Assembly: GCF_963576545.1 (NCBI RefSeq)
Contig: NW_026870446.1
Coordinates: 434,001 to 498,000 of the forward strand
Direction: 5' to 3'
Origin: Limanda limanda
Lineage: Eukaryota; Chordata; Actinopteri; Pleuronectiformes; Pleuronectidae
Length of the DNA stretch: 64,000 nt
Shown in pieces: positions 23,001-34,647 of the stretch. The first letter of the stretch is position 1. Each line of letters opens with the position of its first letter. The position numbers and the translations under genes are program-made. Under the pieces are notes generated by a model. It was not told the DNA's origin. It did not search any database and was given only the letters and a program-made list of their open reading frames with translations.

Positions 23001-24552
23001 CGCATCGATCGGTACCATCGTTGAGCTTCTCCGACTTTCGGAAGGGTTAGGGTTAGGGTTAGGGATGAAAGCACATAGGAGAAAGAGATATTCTTGAATA
23101 ACTTTTTTTGTGAAGGTCGGAGAGACTTGCAAGTAGGCTTTACCCCCACTAAATGGGGTAGCGCGCATCGATCGGTACCATCCTTGAGCTTCTCCGACTT
23201 TCGGAAGGGTTAGGGTTAGGGTTAGGGATGAAAGCACATAGGAGAAAGAGATATTCTTGAATAACTTTTTTTGTGAAGGTCGGAGAGACTTGGAAAGTGG
23301 TTGCATCTGGACTAATTTGTGTCCTGCGGATCGATTGGTACCATCCTTGAGCTTGTACGACCTTCGGAAGAGGTCGACCGACGAAATTCCCCCAAATCTG
23401 AGGAGATATTCTTGAATAACTTTTTTTGTGAAGGTCGGAGAGACTTGCAAGTAGGCTCTACTCCCACTAAATGGGGTAGCGCGCATCGATCGGTACCATC
23501 CTTGAGCTTCTCCGACTTTCGGAAGGGTTAGGGTTAGGGTTAGGGATGAAAGCACATAGGAGAAAGAGATATTCTTGAATAACTTTTTTTGTGAAGGTCG
23601 GAGAGACTTGCAAGTAGGCTCTACCCCCACTAAATGGGGTAGCGCGCATCGATCGGTACCATCCTTGAGCTTCTCCGACTTTCGGAAGGGTTAGGGTTAG
23701 GGTTAGGGATGAAAGCACATAGGAGAAAGAGATATTCTTGAATAACTTTTTTTGTGAAGGTCGGAGAGACTTGGAAAGTGGTTGCATCTGGACTAATTTG
23801 GGTCCTGCAGATCGATTGGTACCATCCCCGAGCTTGTACGACCTTCGGAAGAGGTCGACCGACGAAATTCCCCCAAATCTGAGGAGATATTCTTGAATAA
23901 CTTTTTTTGTGAAGGTCGGAGAGACTTGCAAGTAGGCTCTACCCCCACTAAATGGGGTTGCGCGCATCGATCGGTACCATCCTTGAGCTTCTCCGACTTT
24001 CGGAAGGGTTAGGGTTAGGGTTAGGGATGAAAGCACATAGGAGAAAGAGATATTCTTGAATAACTTTTTTTGTGAAGGTCGGAGAGACTTGCAAGTAGGC
24101 TCTACCCCCACTAAATGGGGTAGCGCGCATCGATCGGTACCATCCTTGAGCTTCTCCGACTTTCGGAAGGGTTAGGGTTAGGGTTAGGGATGAAAGCACA
24201 TAGGAGAAAGAGATATTCTTGAATAACTTTTTTTGTGAAGGTCGGAGAGACTTGCAAGTAGGCTCTACCCCCACTAAATGGGGTAGCGCGCATCGATCAG
24301 TACCATCCTTGAGCTTCTCCGACTTTCGGAAGGGTTAGGGTTAGGGTTAGGGATGAAAGCACATAGGAGAAAGAGATATTCTTGAATAACTTTTTTTGTG
24401 AAGGTCGGAGAGACTTGGAAAGTGGTTGCATCTGGACTAATTTGGGTCCTGCAGATCGATTGGTACCATCCCCGAGCTTGTACGACCTTCGGAAGAGGTC
24501 GACCGACGAAATTCCCCCAAATCTGAGGAGATATTCTTGAATAACTTTTTTT
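20065..24552 (+). repeat. 4488-bp higher-order repeat, copy 2
   Basis: Same unit order as copy 1 at +4488, with B at 20228, 20709, 21184, 21828, 22792, 23273, 23754 and 24398, and short A at 20864 and 22635. It shares with copy 1 the private CATCCTTGAGCTTGTACG in the B that carries GTGTCC (23273), and CATCGTTGAGC at 22947/18459. Confidence 0.93.
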
Positions 24553-27500
24553 GTGAAGGTCGGAGAGACTTGCAAGTAGGCTCTACCCCCACTAAATGGG
24601 GTAGCGCGCATCGATCGGTACCATCCTTGAGCTTCTCCGACTTTCGGAAGGGTTAGGGTTAGGGTTAGGGATGAAAGCACATAGGAGAAAGAGATATTCT
24701 TGAATAACTTTTTTTGTGAAGGTCGGAGAGACTTGGAAAGTGGTTGCATCTGGACTAATTTGGGTCTTGCGGATCGATTGGTACCATCCCCGAGCTTGTA
24801 CGACCTTCGGAAGAGGTCGACCGACGAAATTCCCCCAAATCTGAGGAGATATTCTTGAATAACTTTTTTTGTGAAGGTCGGAGAGACTTGCAAGTAGGCT
24901 CTACCCCCACTAAATGGGGTTGCGCGCATCGATCGGTACCATCCTTGAGCTTCTCCGACTTTCGGAAGGGTTAGGGTTAGGGTTAGGGATGAAAGCACAT
25001 AGGAGAAAGAGATATTCTTGAATAACTTTTTTTGTGAAGGTCGGAGAGACTTGCAAGTAGGCTCTGCCCCCACTAAATGGGGTAGCGCGCATCGATCGGT
25101 ACCATCCTTGAGCTTCTCCGACTTTCGGAAGGGTTAGGGTTAGGGTTAGGGATGAAAGCACATAGGAGAAAGAGATATTCTTGAATAACTTTTTTTGTGA
25201 AGGTCGGAGAGACTTGGAAAGTGGTTGCATCTGGACTAATTTGGGTCCTGCGGATCGATTGGTACCATCCCCGAGCTTGTACGACCTTCGGAAGAGGTCG
25301 ACCGACGAAATTCCCCCAAATCTGAGGAGATATTCTTGAATAACTTTTTTTGTGAAGGTCTGAGAGACTTGCAAGTAGGCTCTACCCCCACTAAATGGGG
25401 TAGCGCGCATCGATCGGTACCATCCTTGAGCTTCTCCGACTTTCGGAAGGGTTAGGGTTAGGGATGAAAGCACATAGGAGAAAGAGATATTCTTGAATAA
25501 CTTTTTTTGTGAAGGTCGGAGAGACTTGCAAGTAGGCTCTACCCCCACTAAATGGGGTAGCGCGCATCGATCGGTACCATCCTTGAGCTTCTCCGACTTT
25601 CGGAAGGGTTAGGGTTAGGGTTAGGGATGAAAGCACATAGGAGAAAGAGATATTCTTGAATAACTTTTTTTGTGAAGGTCGGAGAGACTTGGAAAGTGGT
25701 TGCATCTGGACTAATTTGGGTCCTGCGGATCGATTGGTACCATCCCCGAGCTTGTACGACCTTCGGAAGAGGTCGACCGACGAAATTCCCCCAAATCTGA
25801 GGAGATATTCTTGAATTACTTTTTTTGTGAAGGTCGGAGAGACTTGCAAGTAGGCTCTACCCCCACTAAATGGGGTTGCGCGCATCGATCGGTACCATCC
25901 TTGAGCTTCTCCGACTTTCGGAAGGGTTAGGGTTAGGGTTAGGGATGAAAGCACATAGGAGAAAGAGATATTCTTGAATAACTTTTTTTGTGAAGGTCGG
26001 AGAGACTTGCAAGTAGGCTCTACCCCCACTAAATGGGGTAGCGCGCATCGATCGGTACCATCCTTGAGCTTCTCCGACTTTCGGAAGGGTTAGGGTTAGG
26101 GTTAGGGATGAAAGCACATAGGAGAAAGAGATATTCTTGAATAACTTTTTTTGTGAAGGTCGGAGAGACTTGCAAGTAGGCTCTGCCCCCACTAAATGGG
26201 GTAGCGCGCATCGATCGGTACCATCCTTGAGCTTCTCCGACTTTCGAAAGGGTTAGGGTTAGGGTTAGGGATGAAAGCACATAGGAGAAAGAGATATTCT
26301 TGAATAACTTTTTTTGTGAAGGTCGGAGAGACTTGGAAAGTGGTTGCATCTGGACTAATTTGGGTCCTGCGGATCGATTGGTACCATCCCCGAGCTTGTA
26401 CGACCTTCGGAAGAGGTCGACCGACGAAATTCCCCCAAATCTGAGGAGATATTCTTGAATTACTTTTTTTGTGAAGGTCGGAGAGACTTGCAAGTAGGCT
26501 CTACCCCCACTAAATGGGGTTGCGCGCATCGATCGGTACCATCCTTGAGCTTCTCCGACTTTCGGAAGGGTTAGGGTTAGGGTTAGGGATGAAAGCACAT
26601 AGGAGAAAGAGATATTCTTGAATAACTTTTTTTGTGAAGGTCGGAGAGACTTGCAAGTAGGCTCTACCCCCACTAAATGGGGTAGCGCGCATCGATCGGT
26701 ACCATCCTTGAGCTTCTCCGACTTTCGGAAGGGTTAGGGTTAGGGTTAGGGATGAAAGCACATAGGAGAAAGAGATATTCTTGAATAACTTTTTTTGTGA
26801 AGGTCGGAGAGACTTGCAAGTAGGCTCTACCCCCACTAAATGTGGTAGCGCGCATCGATCGGTACCATCCTTGAGCTTCTCCGACTTTCGGAAGGGTTAG
26901 GGTTAGGGTTAGGGATGAAAGCACATAGGAGAAAGAGATATTCTTGAATAACTTTTTTTGTGAAGGTCGGAGAGACTTGCAAGTAGGCTCTACCCCCACT
27001 AAATGGGGTAGCGCGCATCGATCGGTACCATCCTTGAGCTTCTCCGACTTTCGGAAGGGTTAGGGTTAGGGTTAGGGATGAAAGCACATAGGAGAAAGAG
27101 ATATTCTTGAATAACTTTTTTTGTGAAGGTCGGAGAGACTTGCAAGTAGGCTCTACCCCCACTAAATGGGGTAGCGCGCATCGATCGGTACCATCCTTGA
27201 GCTTCTCCGACTTTCGGAAGGGTTAGGGTTAGGGATGAAAGCACATAGGAGAAAGAGATATTCTTGAATAACTTTTTTTGTGAAGGTCGGAGAGACTTGG
27301 AAAGTGGTTGCATCTGGACTAATTTGGGTCCTGCGGATCGATTGGTACCATCCCCGAGCTTGTACGACCTTCGGAAGAGGTCGACCGACGAAATTCCCCC
27401 AAATCTGAGGAGATATTCTTGAATAACTTTTTTTGTGAAGGTCGGAGAGACTTGCAAGTAGGCTCTACCCCCACTAAATGGGGTAGCGCGCATCGATCGG

Positions 27501-29040
27501 TACCATCCTTGAGCTTCTCCGACTTTCGGAAGGGTTAGGGTTAGGGTTAGGGATGAAAGCACATAGGAGAAAGAGATATTCTTGAATAACTTTTTTTGTG
27601 AAGGTCGGAGAGACTTGCAAGTAGGCTTTACCCCCACTAAATGGGGTAGCGCGCATCGATCGGTACCATCCTTGAGCTTCTCCGACTTTCGGAAGGGTTA
27701 GGGTTAGGGTTAGGGATGAAAGCACATAGGAGAAAGAGATATTCTTGAATAACTTTTTTTGTGAAGGTCGGAGAGACTTGGAAAGTGGTTGCATCTGGAC
27801 TAATTTGTGTCCTGCGGATCGATTGGTACCATCCCCGAGCTTGTACGACCTTCGGAAGAGGTCGACCGACGAAATTCCCCCAAATCTGAGGAGATATTCT
27901 TGAATAACTTTTTTTGTGAAGGTCGGAGAGACTTGCAAGTAGGCTCTACTCCCACTAAATGGGGTAGCGCGCATCGATCGGTACCATCCTTGAGCTTCTC
28001 CGACTTTCGGAAGGGTTAGGGTTAGGGTTAGGGATGAAAGCACATAGGAGAAAGAGATATTCTTGAATAACTTTTTTTGTGAAGGTCGGAGAGACTTGCA
28101 AGTAGGCTCTACCCCCACTAAATGGGGTAGCGCGCATCGATCGGTACCATCCTTGAGCTTCTCCGACTTTCGGAAGGGTTAGGGTTAGGGTTAGGGATGA
28201 AAGCACATAGGAGAAAGAGATATTCTTGAATAACTTTTTTTGTGAAGGTCGGAGAGACTTGGAAAGTGGTTGCATCTGGACTAATTTGGGTCCTGCAGAT
28301 CGATTGGTACCATCCCCGAGCTTGTACGACCTTCGGAAGAGGTCGACCGACGAAATTCCCCCAAATCTGAGGAGATATTCTTGAATAACTTTTTTTGTGA
28401 AGGTCGGAGAGACTTGCAAGTAGGCTCTACCCCCACTAAATGGGGTTGCGCGCATCGATCGGTACCATCCTTGAGCTTCTCCGACTTTCGGAAGGGTTAG
28501 GGTTAGGGTTAGGGATGAAAGCACATAGGAGAAAGAGATATTCTTGAATAACTTTTTTTGTGAAGGTCGGAGAGACTTGCAAGTAGGCTCTACCCCCACT
28601 AAATGGGGTAGCGCGCATCGATCGGTACCATCCTTGAGCTTCTCCGACTTTCGGAAGGGTTAGGGTTAGGGTTAGGGATGAAAGCACATAGGAGAAAGAG
28701 ATATTCTTGAATAACTTTTTTTGTGAAGGTCGGAGAGACTTGCAAGTAGGCTCTACCCCCACTAAATGGGGTAGCGCGCATCGATCAGTACCATCCTTGA
28801 GCTTCTCCGACTTTCGGAAGGGTTAGGGTTAGGGTTAGGGATGAAAGCACATAGGAGAAAGAGATATTCTTGAATAACTTTTTTTGTGAAGGTCGGAGAG
28901 ACTTGGAAAGTGGTTGCATCTGGACTAATTTGGGTCCTGCAGATCGATTGGTACCATCCCCGAGCTTGTACGACCTTCGGAAGAGGTCGACCGACGAAAT
29001 TCCCCCAAATCTGAGGAGATATTCTTGAATAACTTTTTTT
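24553..29040 (+). repeat. 4488-bp higher-order repeat, copy 3
   Basis: Same unit order again at +4488, with B at 24716, 25197, 25672, 26316, 27280, 27761, 28242 and 28886, and short A at 25352 and 27123. It differs from copies 1 and 2 by consensus CATCCCCGAGC in B27761, by CATCCTTGAGC with the TAG allele at 27435, and by TTTCGAAAGGG at about 26247. The repeat order ends after 29040: a second A follows at 29204, where copy 4 would have B. Confidence 0.92.
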
Positions 29041-32000
29041 GTGAAGGTCGGAGAGACTTGCAAGTAGGCTCTACCCCCACTAAATGGGGTTGCGCGCATC
29101 GATCGGTACCATCCTTGAGCTTCTCCGACTTTCGGAAGGGTTAGGGTTAGGGTTAGGGATGAAAGCACATAGGAGAAAGAGATATTCTTGAATAACTTTT
29201 TTTGTGAAGGTCGGAGAGACTTGCAAGTAGGCTCTACCCCCACTAAATGGGGTAGCGCGCATCGATCGGTACCATCCTTGAGCTTCTCCGACTTTCGGAA
29301 GGGTTAGGGTTAGGGTTAGGGATGAAAGCACATAGGAGAAAGAGATATTCTTGAATAACTTTTTTTGTGAAGGTCGGAGAGACTTGGAAAGTGGTTGCAT
29401 CTGGACTAATTTGTGTCCTGCGGATCGATTGGTACCATCCCCGAGCTTGTACGACCTTCGGAAGAGGTCGACCGACGAAATTCCCCCAAATCTGAGGAGA
29501 TATTCTTGAATAACTTTTTTTGTGAAGGTCGGAGAGACTTGCAAGTAGGCTCTACCCCCACTAAATGGGGTAGCGCGCATCGATCGGTACCATCCTTGAG
29601 CTTCTCCGACTTTCGGAAGGGTTAGGGTTAGGGTTAGGGATGAAAGCACATAGGAGAAAGAGATATTCTTGAATAACTTTTTTTGTGAAGGTCGGAGAGA
29701 CTTGCAAGTAGGCTCTACCCCCACTAAATGGGGTAGCGCGCATCGATCGGTACCATCCTTGAGCTTCTCCGACTTTCGGAAGGGTTAGGGTTAGGGTTAG
29801 GGATGAAAGCACATAGGAGAAAGAGATATTCTTGAATAACTTTTTTTGTGAAGGTCGGAGAGACTTGGAAAGTGGTTGCATCTGGACTAATTTGGGTCCT
29901 GCGGATCGATTGGTACCATCCCCGAGCTTGTACGACCTTCGGAAGAGGTCGACCGACGAAATTCCCCCAAATCTGAGGAGATATTCTTGAATAACTTTTT
30001 TTGTGAAGGTCGGAGAGACTTGCAAGTAGGCTCTACCCCCACTAAATGGGGTTGCGCGCATCGATCGGTACCATCCTTGAGCTTCTCCGACTTTCGGAAG
30101 GGTTAGGGTTAGGGTTAGGGATGAAAGCACATAGGAGAAAGAGATATTCTTGAATAACTTTTTTTGTGAAGGTCGGAGAGACTTGCAAGTAGGCTCTACT
30201 CCCACTAAATGGGGTAGCGCGCATCGATCGGTACCATCCTTGAGCTTCTCCGACTTTCGGAAGGGTTAGGGTTAGGGTTAGGGATGAAAGCACATAGGAG
30301 AAAGAGATATTCTTGAATAACTTTTTTTGTGAAGGTCGGAGAGACTTGGAAAGTGGTTGCATCTGGACTAATTTGGGTCCTGCGGATCGATTGGTACCAT
30401 CCCCGAGCTTGTACGACCTTCGGAAGAGGTCGACCGACGAAATTCCCCCAAATCTGAGGAGATATTCTTGAATTACTTTTTTTGTGAAGGTCGGAGAGAC
30501 TTGCAAGTAGGCTCTACCCCCACTAAATGGGGTAGCGCGCATCGATCGGTACCATCCTTGAGCTTCTCCGACTTTCGGAAGGGTTAGGGTTAGGGTTAGG
30601 GATGAAAGCACATAGGAGAAAGAGATATTCTTGAATAACTTTTTTTGTGAAGGTCGGAGAGACTTGCAAGTAGGCTCTACCCCCACTAAATGTGGTAGCG
30701 CGCATCGATCGGTACCATCCTTGAGCTTCTCCGACTTTCGGAAGGGTTAGGGTTAGGGTTAGGGATGAAAGCACATAGGAGAAAGAGATATTCTTGAATA
30801 ACTTTTTTTGTGAAGGTCGGAGAGACTTGCAAGTAGGCTCTACCCCCACTAAATGGGGTAGCGCGCATCGATCGGTACCATCCTTGAGCTTCTCCGACTT
30901 TCGGAAGGGTTAGGGTTAGGGTTAGGGATGAAAGCACATAGGAGAAAGAGATATTCTTGAATAACTTTTTTTGTGAAGGTCGGAGAGACTTGCAAGTAGG
31001 CTCTACCCCCACTAAATGGGGTAGCGCGCATCGATCGGTACCATCCTTGAGCTTCTCCGACTTTCGGAAGGGTTAGGGTTAGGGTTAGGGATGAAAGCAC
31101 ATAGGAGAAAGAGATATTCTTGAATAACTTTTTTTGTGAAGGTCGGAGAGACTTGGAAAGTGGTTGCATCTGGACTAATTTGGGTCCTGCGGATCGATTG
31201 GTACCATCCCCGAGCTTGTACGACCTTCGGAAGAGGTCGACCGACGAAATTCCCCCAAATCTGAGGAGATATTCTTGAATAACTTTTTTTGTGAAGGTCG
31301 GAGAGACTTGCAAGTAGGCTCTACCCCCACTAAATGGGGTTGCGCGCATCGATCGGTACCATCCTTGAGCTTCTCCGACTTTCGGAAGGGTTAGGGTTAG
31401 GGATGAAAGCACATAGGAGAAAGAGATATTCTTGAATAACTTTTTTTGTGAAGGTCGGAGAGACTTGCAAGTAGGCTCTACCCCCACTAAATGGGGTAGC
31501 GCGCATCGATCGGTACCATCCTTGAGCTTCTCCGACTTTCGGAAGGGTTAGGGTTAGGGTTAGGGATGAAAGCACATAGGAGAAAGAGATATTCTTGAAT
31601 AACTTTTTTTGTGAAGGTCGGAGAGACTTGGAAAGTGGTTGCATCTGGACTAATTTGTGTCCTGCGGATCGATTGGTACCATCCCCGAGCTTGTACGACC
31701 TTCGGAAGAGGTCGACCGACGAAATTCCCCCAAATCTGAGGAGATATTCTTGAATAACTTTTTTTGTGAAGGTCGGAGAGACTTGCAAGTAGGCTCTACC
31801 CCCACTAAATGGGGTAGCGCGCATCGATCGGTACCATCCTGGAGCTTCTCCGACTTTCGGAAGGGTTAGGGTTAGGGTTAGGGATGAAAGCACATAGGAG
31901 AAAGAGATATTCTTGAATAACTTTTTTTGTGAAGGTCGGAGAGACTTGCAAGTAGGCTTTACCCCCACTAAATGGGGTAGCGCGCATCGATCGGTACCAT

Positions 32001-32091
32001 CCTTGAGCTTCTCCGACTTTCGGAAGGGTTAGGGTTAGGGTTAGGGATGAAAGCACATAGGAGAAAGAGATATTCTTGAATAACTTTTTTT
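29041..32091 (+). repeat. Array block reused at about 42.8 kb and 51.0 kb
   Basis: Two A (29041, 29204), then B29367 AA, B29848 AA, B30329 AAAA, B31136 AA (first short), B31611 AA. B29367 and B31611 carry GTGTCCTGCGG. From about 28.4 to 31.3 kb the order and markers recur at +13756 (B42642, 43123, 43604, 44085, 44892) and at about +21919 (B50805, 51286, 51767, 52248, 53049). Confidence 0.88.
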
Positions 32092-34647
32092 GTGAAGGTC
32101 GGAGAGACTTGGAAAGTGGTTGCATCTGGACTAATTTGGGTCCTGCGGATCGATTGGTACCATCCCCGAGCTTGTACGACCTTCGGAAGAGGTCGACCGA
32201 CGAAATTCCCCCAAATCTGAGGAGATATTCTTGAATAACTTTTTTTGTGAAGGTCGGAGAGACTTGCAAGTAGGCTCTACCCCCACTAAATGGGGTTGCG
32301 CGCATCGATCGGTACCATCCTTGAGCTTCTCCGACTTTCGGAAGGGTTAGGGTTAGGGTTAGGGATGAAAGCACATAGGAGAAAGAGATATTCTTGAATA
32401 ACTTTTTTTGTGAAGGTCGGAGAGACTTGCAAGTAGGCTCTACTCCCACTAAATGGGGTAGCGCGCATCGATCGGTAACATCCTTGAGCTTCTCCGACTT
32501 TCGGAAGGGTTAGGGTTAGGGATGAAAGCACATAGGAGAAAGAGATATTCTTGAATAACTTTTTTTGTGAAGGTCGGAGAGACTTGGAAAGTGGTTGCAT
32601 CTGGACTAATTTGGGTCCTGCGGATCGATTGGTACCATCCCCGAGCTTGTACGACCTTCGGAAGAGGTCGACCGACGAAATTCCCCCAAATCTGAGGAGA
32701 TATTCTTGAATAACTTTTTTTGTGAAGGTCGGAGAGACTTGCAAGTAGGCTCTACCCCCACTAAATGGGGTTGCGCGCATCGATCGGTACCATCCTTGAG
32801 CTTCTCCGACTTTCGGAAGGGTTAGGGTTAGGGTTAGGGATGAAAGCACATAGGAGAAAGAGATATTCTTGAATAACTTTTTTTGTGAAGGTCGGAGAGA
32901 CTTGCAAGTAGGCTCTACCCCCACTAAATGGGGTAGCGCGCATCGATCGGTACCATCCTTGAGCTTCTCCGACTTTCGGAAGGGTTAGGGTTAGGGTTAG
33001 GGATGAAAGCACATAGGAGAAACAGATATTCTTGAATAACTTTTTTTGTGAAGGTCGGAGAGACTTGCAAGTAGGCTCTACCCCCACTAAATGGGGTAGC
33101 GCGCATCGATCGGTACCATCCTTGAGCTTCTCCGACTTTCGGAAGGGTTAGGGTTAGGGTTAGGGATGAAAGCACATAGGAGAAAGAGATATTCTTGAAT
33201 AACTTTTTTTGTGAAGGTCGGAGAGACTTGCAAGTAGGCTCTGCCCCCACTAAATGGGGTAGCGCGCATCGATCGGTACCATCCTTGAGCTTCTCCGACT
33301 TTCGGAAGGGTTAGGGTTAGGGTTAGGGATGAAAGCACATAGGAGAAAGAGATATTCTTGAATAACTTTTTTTGTGAAGGTCGGAGAGACTTGGAAAGTG
33401 GTTGCATCTGGACTAATTTGGGTCCTGCGGATCGATTGGTACCATCCCCGAGCTTGTACGACCTTTGGAAGAGGTCGACCGACGAAATTCCCCCAAATCT
33501 GAGGAGATATTCTTGAATAACTTTTTTTGTGAAGGTCTGAGAGACTTGCAAGTAGGCTCTACCCCCACTAAATGGGGTAGCGCGCATCGATCGGTACCAT
33601 CCTTGAGCTTCTCCGACTTTCGGAAGGGTTAGGGTTAGGGATGAAAGCACATAGGAGAAAGAGATATTCTTGAATAACTTTTTTTGTGAAGGTCGGAGAG
33701 ACTTGGAAAGTGGTTGCATCTGGACTAATTTGGGTCCTGCGGATCGATTGGTACCATCCCCGAGCTTGTACGACCTTCGAAAGAGGTCGACCGACGAAAT
33801 TCCCCCAAATCTGAGGAGATATTCTTGAATAACTTTTTTTGTGAAGGTCGGAGAGACTTGCAAGTAGGCTCTACCCCCACTAAATGGGGTTGCGCGCATC
33901 GATCGGTACCATCCTTGAGCTTCTCCGACTTTCGGAAGGGTTAGGGTTAGGGTTAGGGATGAAAGCACATAGGAGAAAGAGATATTCTTGAATAACTTTT
34001 TTTGTGAAGGTCGGAGAGACTTGCAAGTAGGCTCTACCCCCACTAAATGGGGTAGCGCGCATCGATCGGTACCATCCTTGAGCTTCTCCGACTTTCGGAA
34101 GGGTTAGGGTTAGGGTTAGGGATGAAAGCACATAGGAGAAAGAGATATTCTTGAATAACTTTTTTTGTGAAGGTCGGAGAGACTTGCAAATAGGCTCTAC
34201 CCCCACTAAATGGGGTAGCGCGCATCGATCGGTACCATCCTTGAGCTTCTCCGACTTTCGGAAGGGTTAGGGTTAGGGTTAGGGATGAAAGCACATAGGA
34301 GAAAGAGATATTCTTGAATAACTTTTTTTGTGAAGGTCGGAGAGACTTGGAAAGTGGTTGCATCTGGACTAATTTGGGTCCTGCGGATCGATTGGTACCA
34401 TCCCCGAGCTTGTACGACCTTCGGAAGAGGTCGACCGACGAAATTCCCCCAAATCTGAGGAGATATTCTTGAATAACTTTTTTTGTGAAGGTCGGAGAGA
34501 CTTGCAAGTAGGCTCTACCCCCACTAAATGGGGTTGCGCGCATCGATCGGTACCATCCTTGAGCTTCTCCGACTTTCGGAAGGGTTAGGGTTAGGGTTAG
34601 GGATGAAAGCACATAGGAGAAAGAGATATTCTTGAATAACTTTTTTT
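32092..34647 (+). repeat. 2556-bp tandem duplication, copy 1
   Basis: Five B and eleven A: B32092 AA, B32567 AAAA, B33374 A, B33686 AAA, B34330 A. Short A lie at 32410 and 33529, and the lengths sum to 2556. Ordered markers are GGTAACATCC (32410), GAAACAGAT (32885), CTCTGCCCC (33211), CCTTTGGAAG (B33374), GGTCTGAGAG (33529), CTTCGAAAG (B33686) and GCAAATAGG (34167). Confidence 0.92.

Noticed and set aside
33087..34043. Long minus-strand open frames (up to 320 codons), repeated across the window
   Set aside because: They are translated satellite. A is 3n+1 and B is 3n+2 bp, so the frame shifts at each unit, and overlapping open frames read the same tract as TLTLTL or NPNPNP. A plus B is 318 bp, which keeps frames open by arithmetic. 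No domain, codon bias or conserved start is seen.
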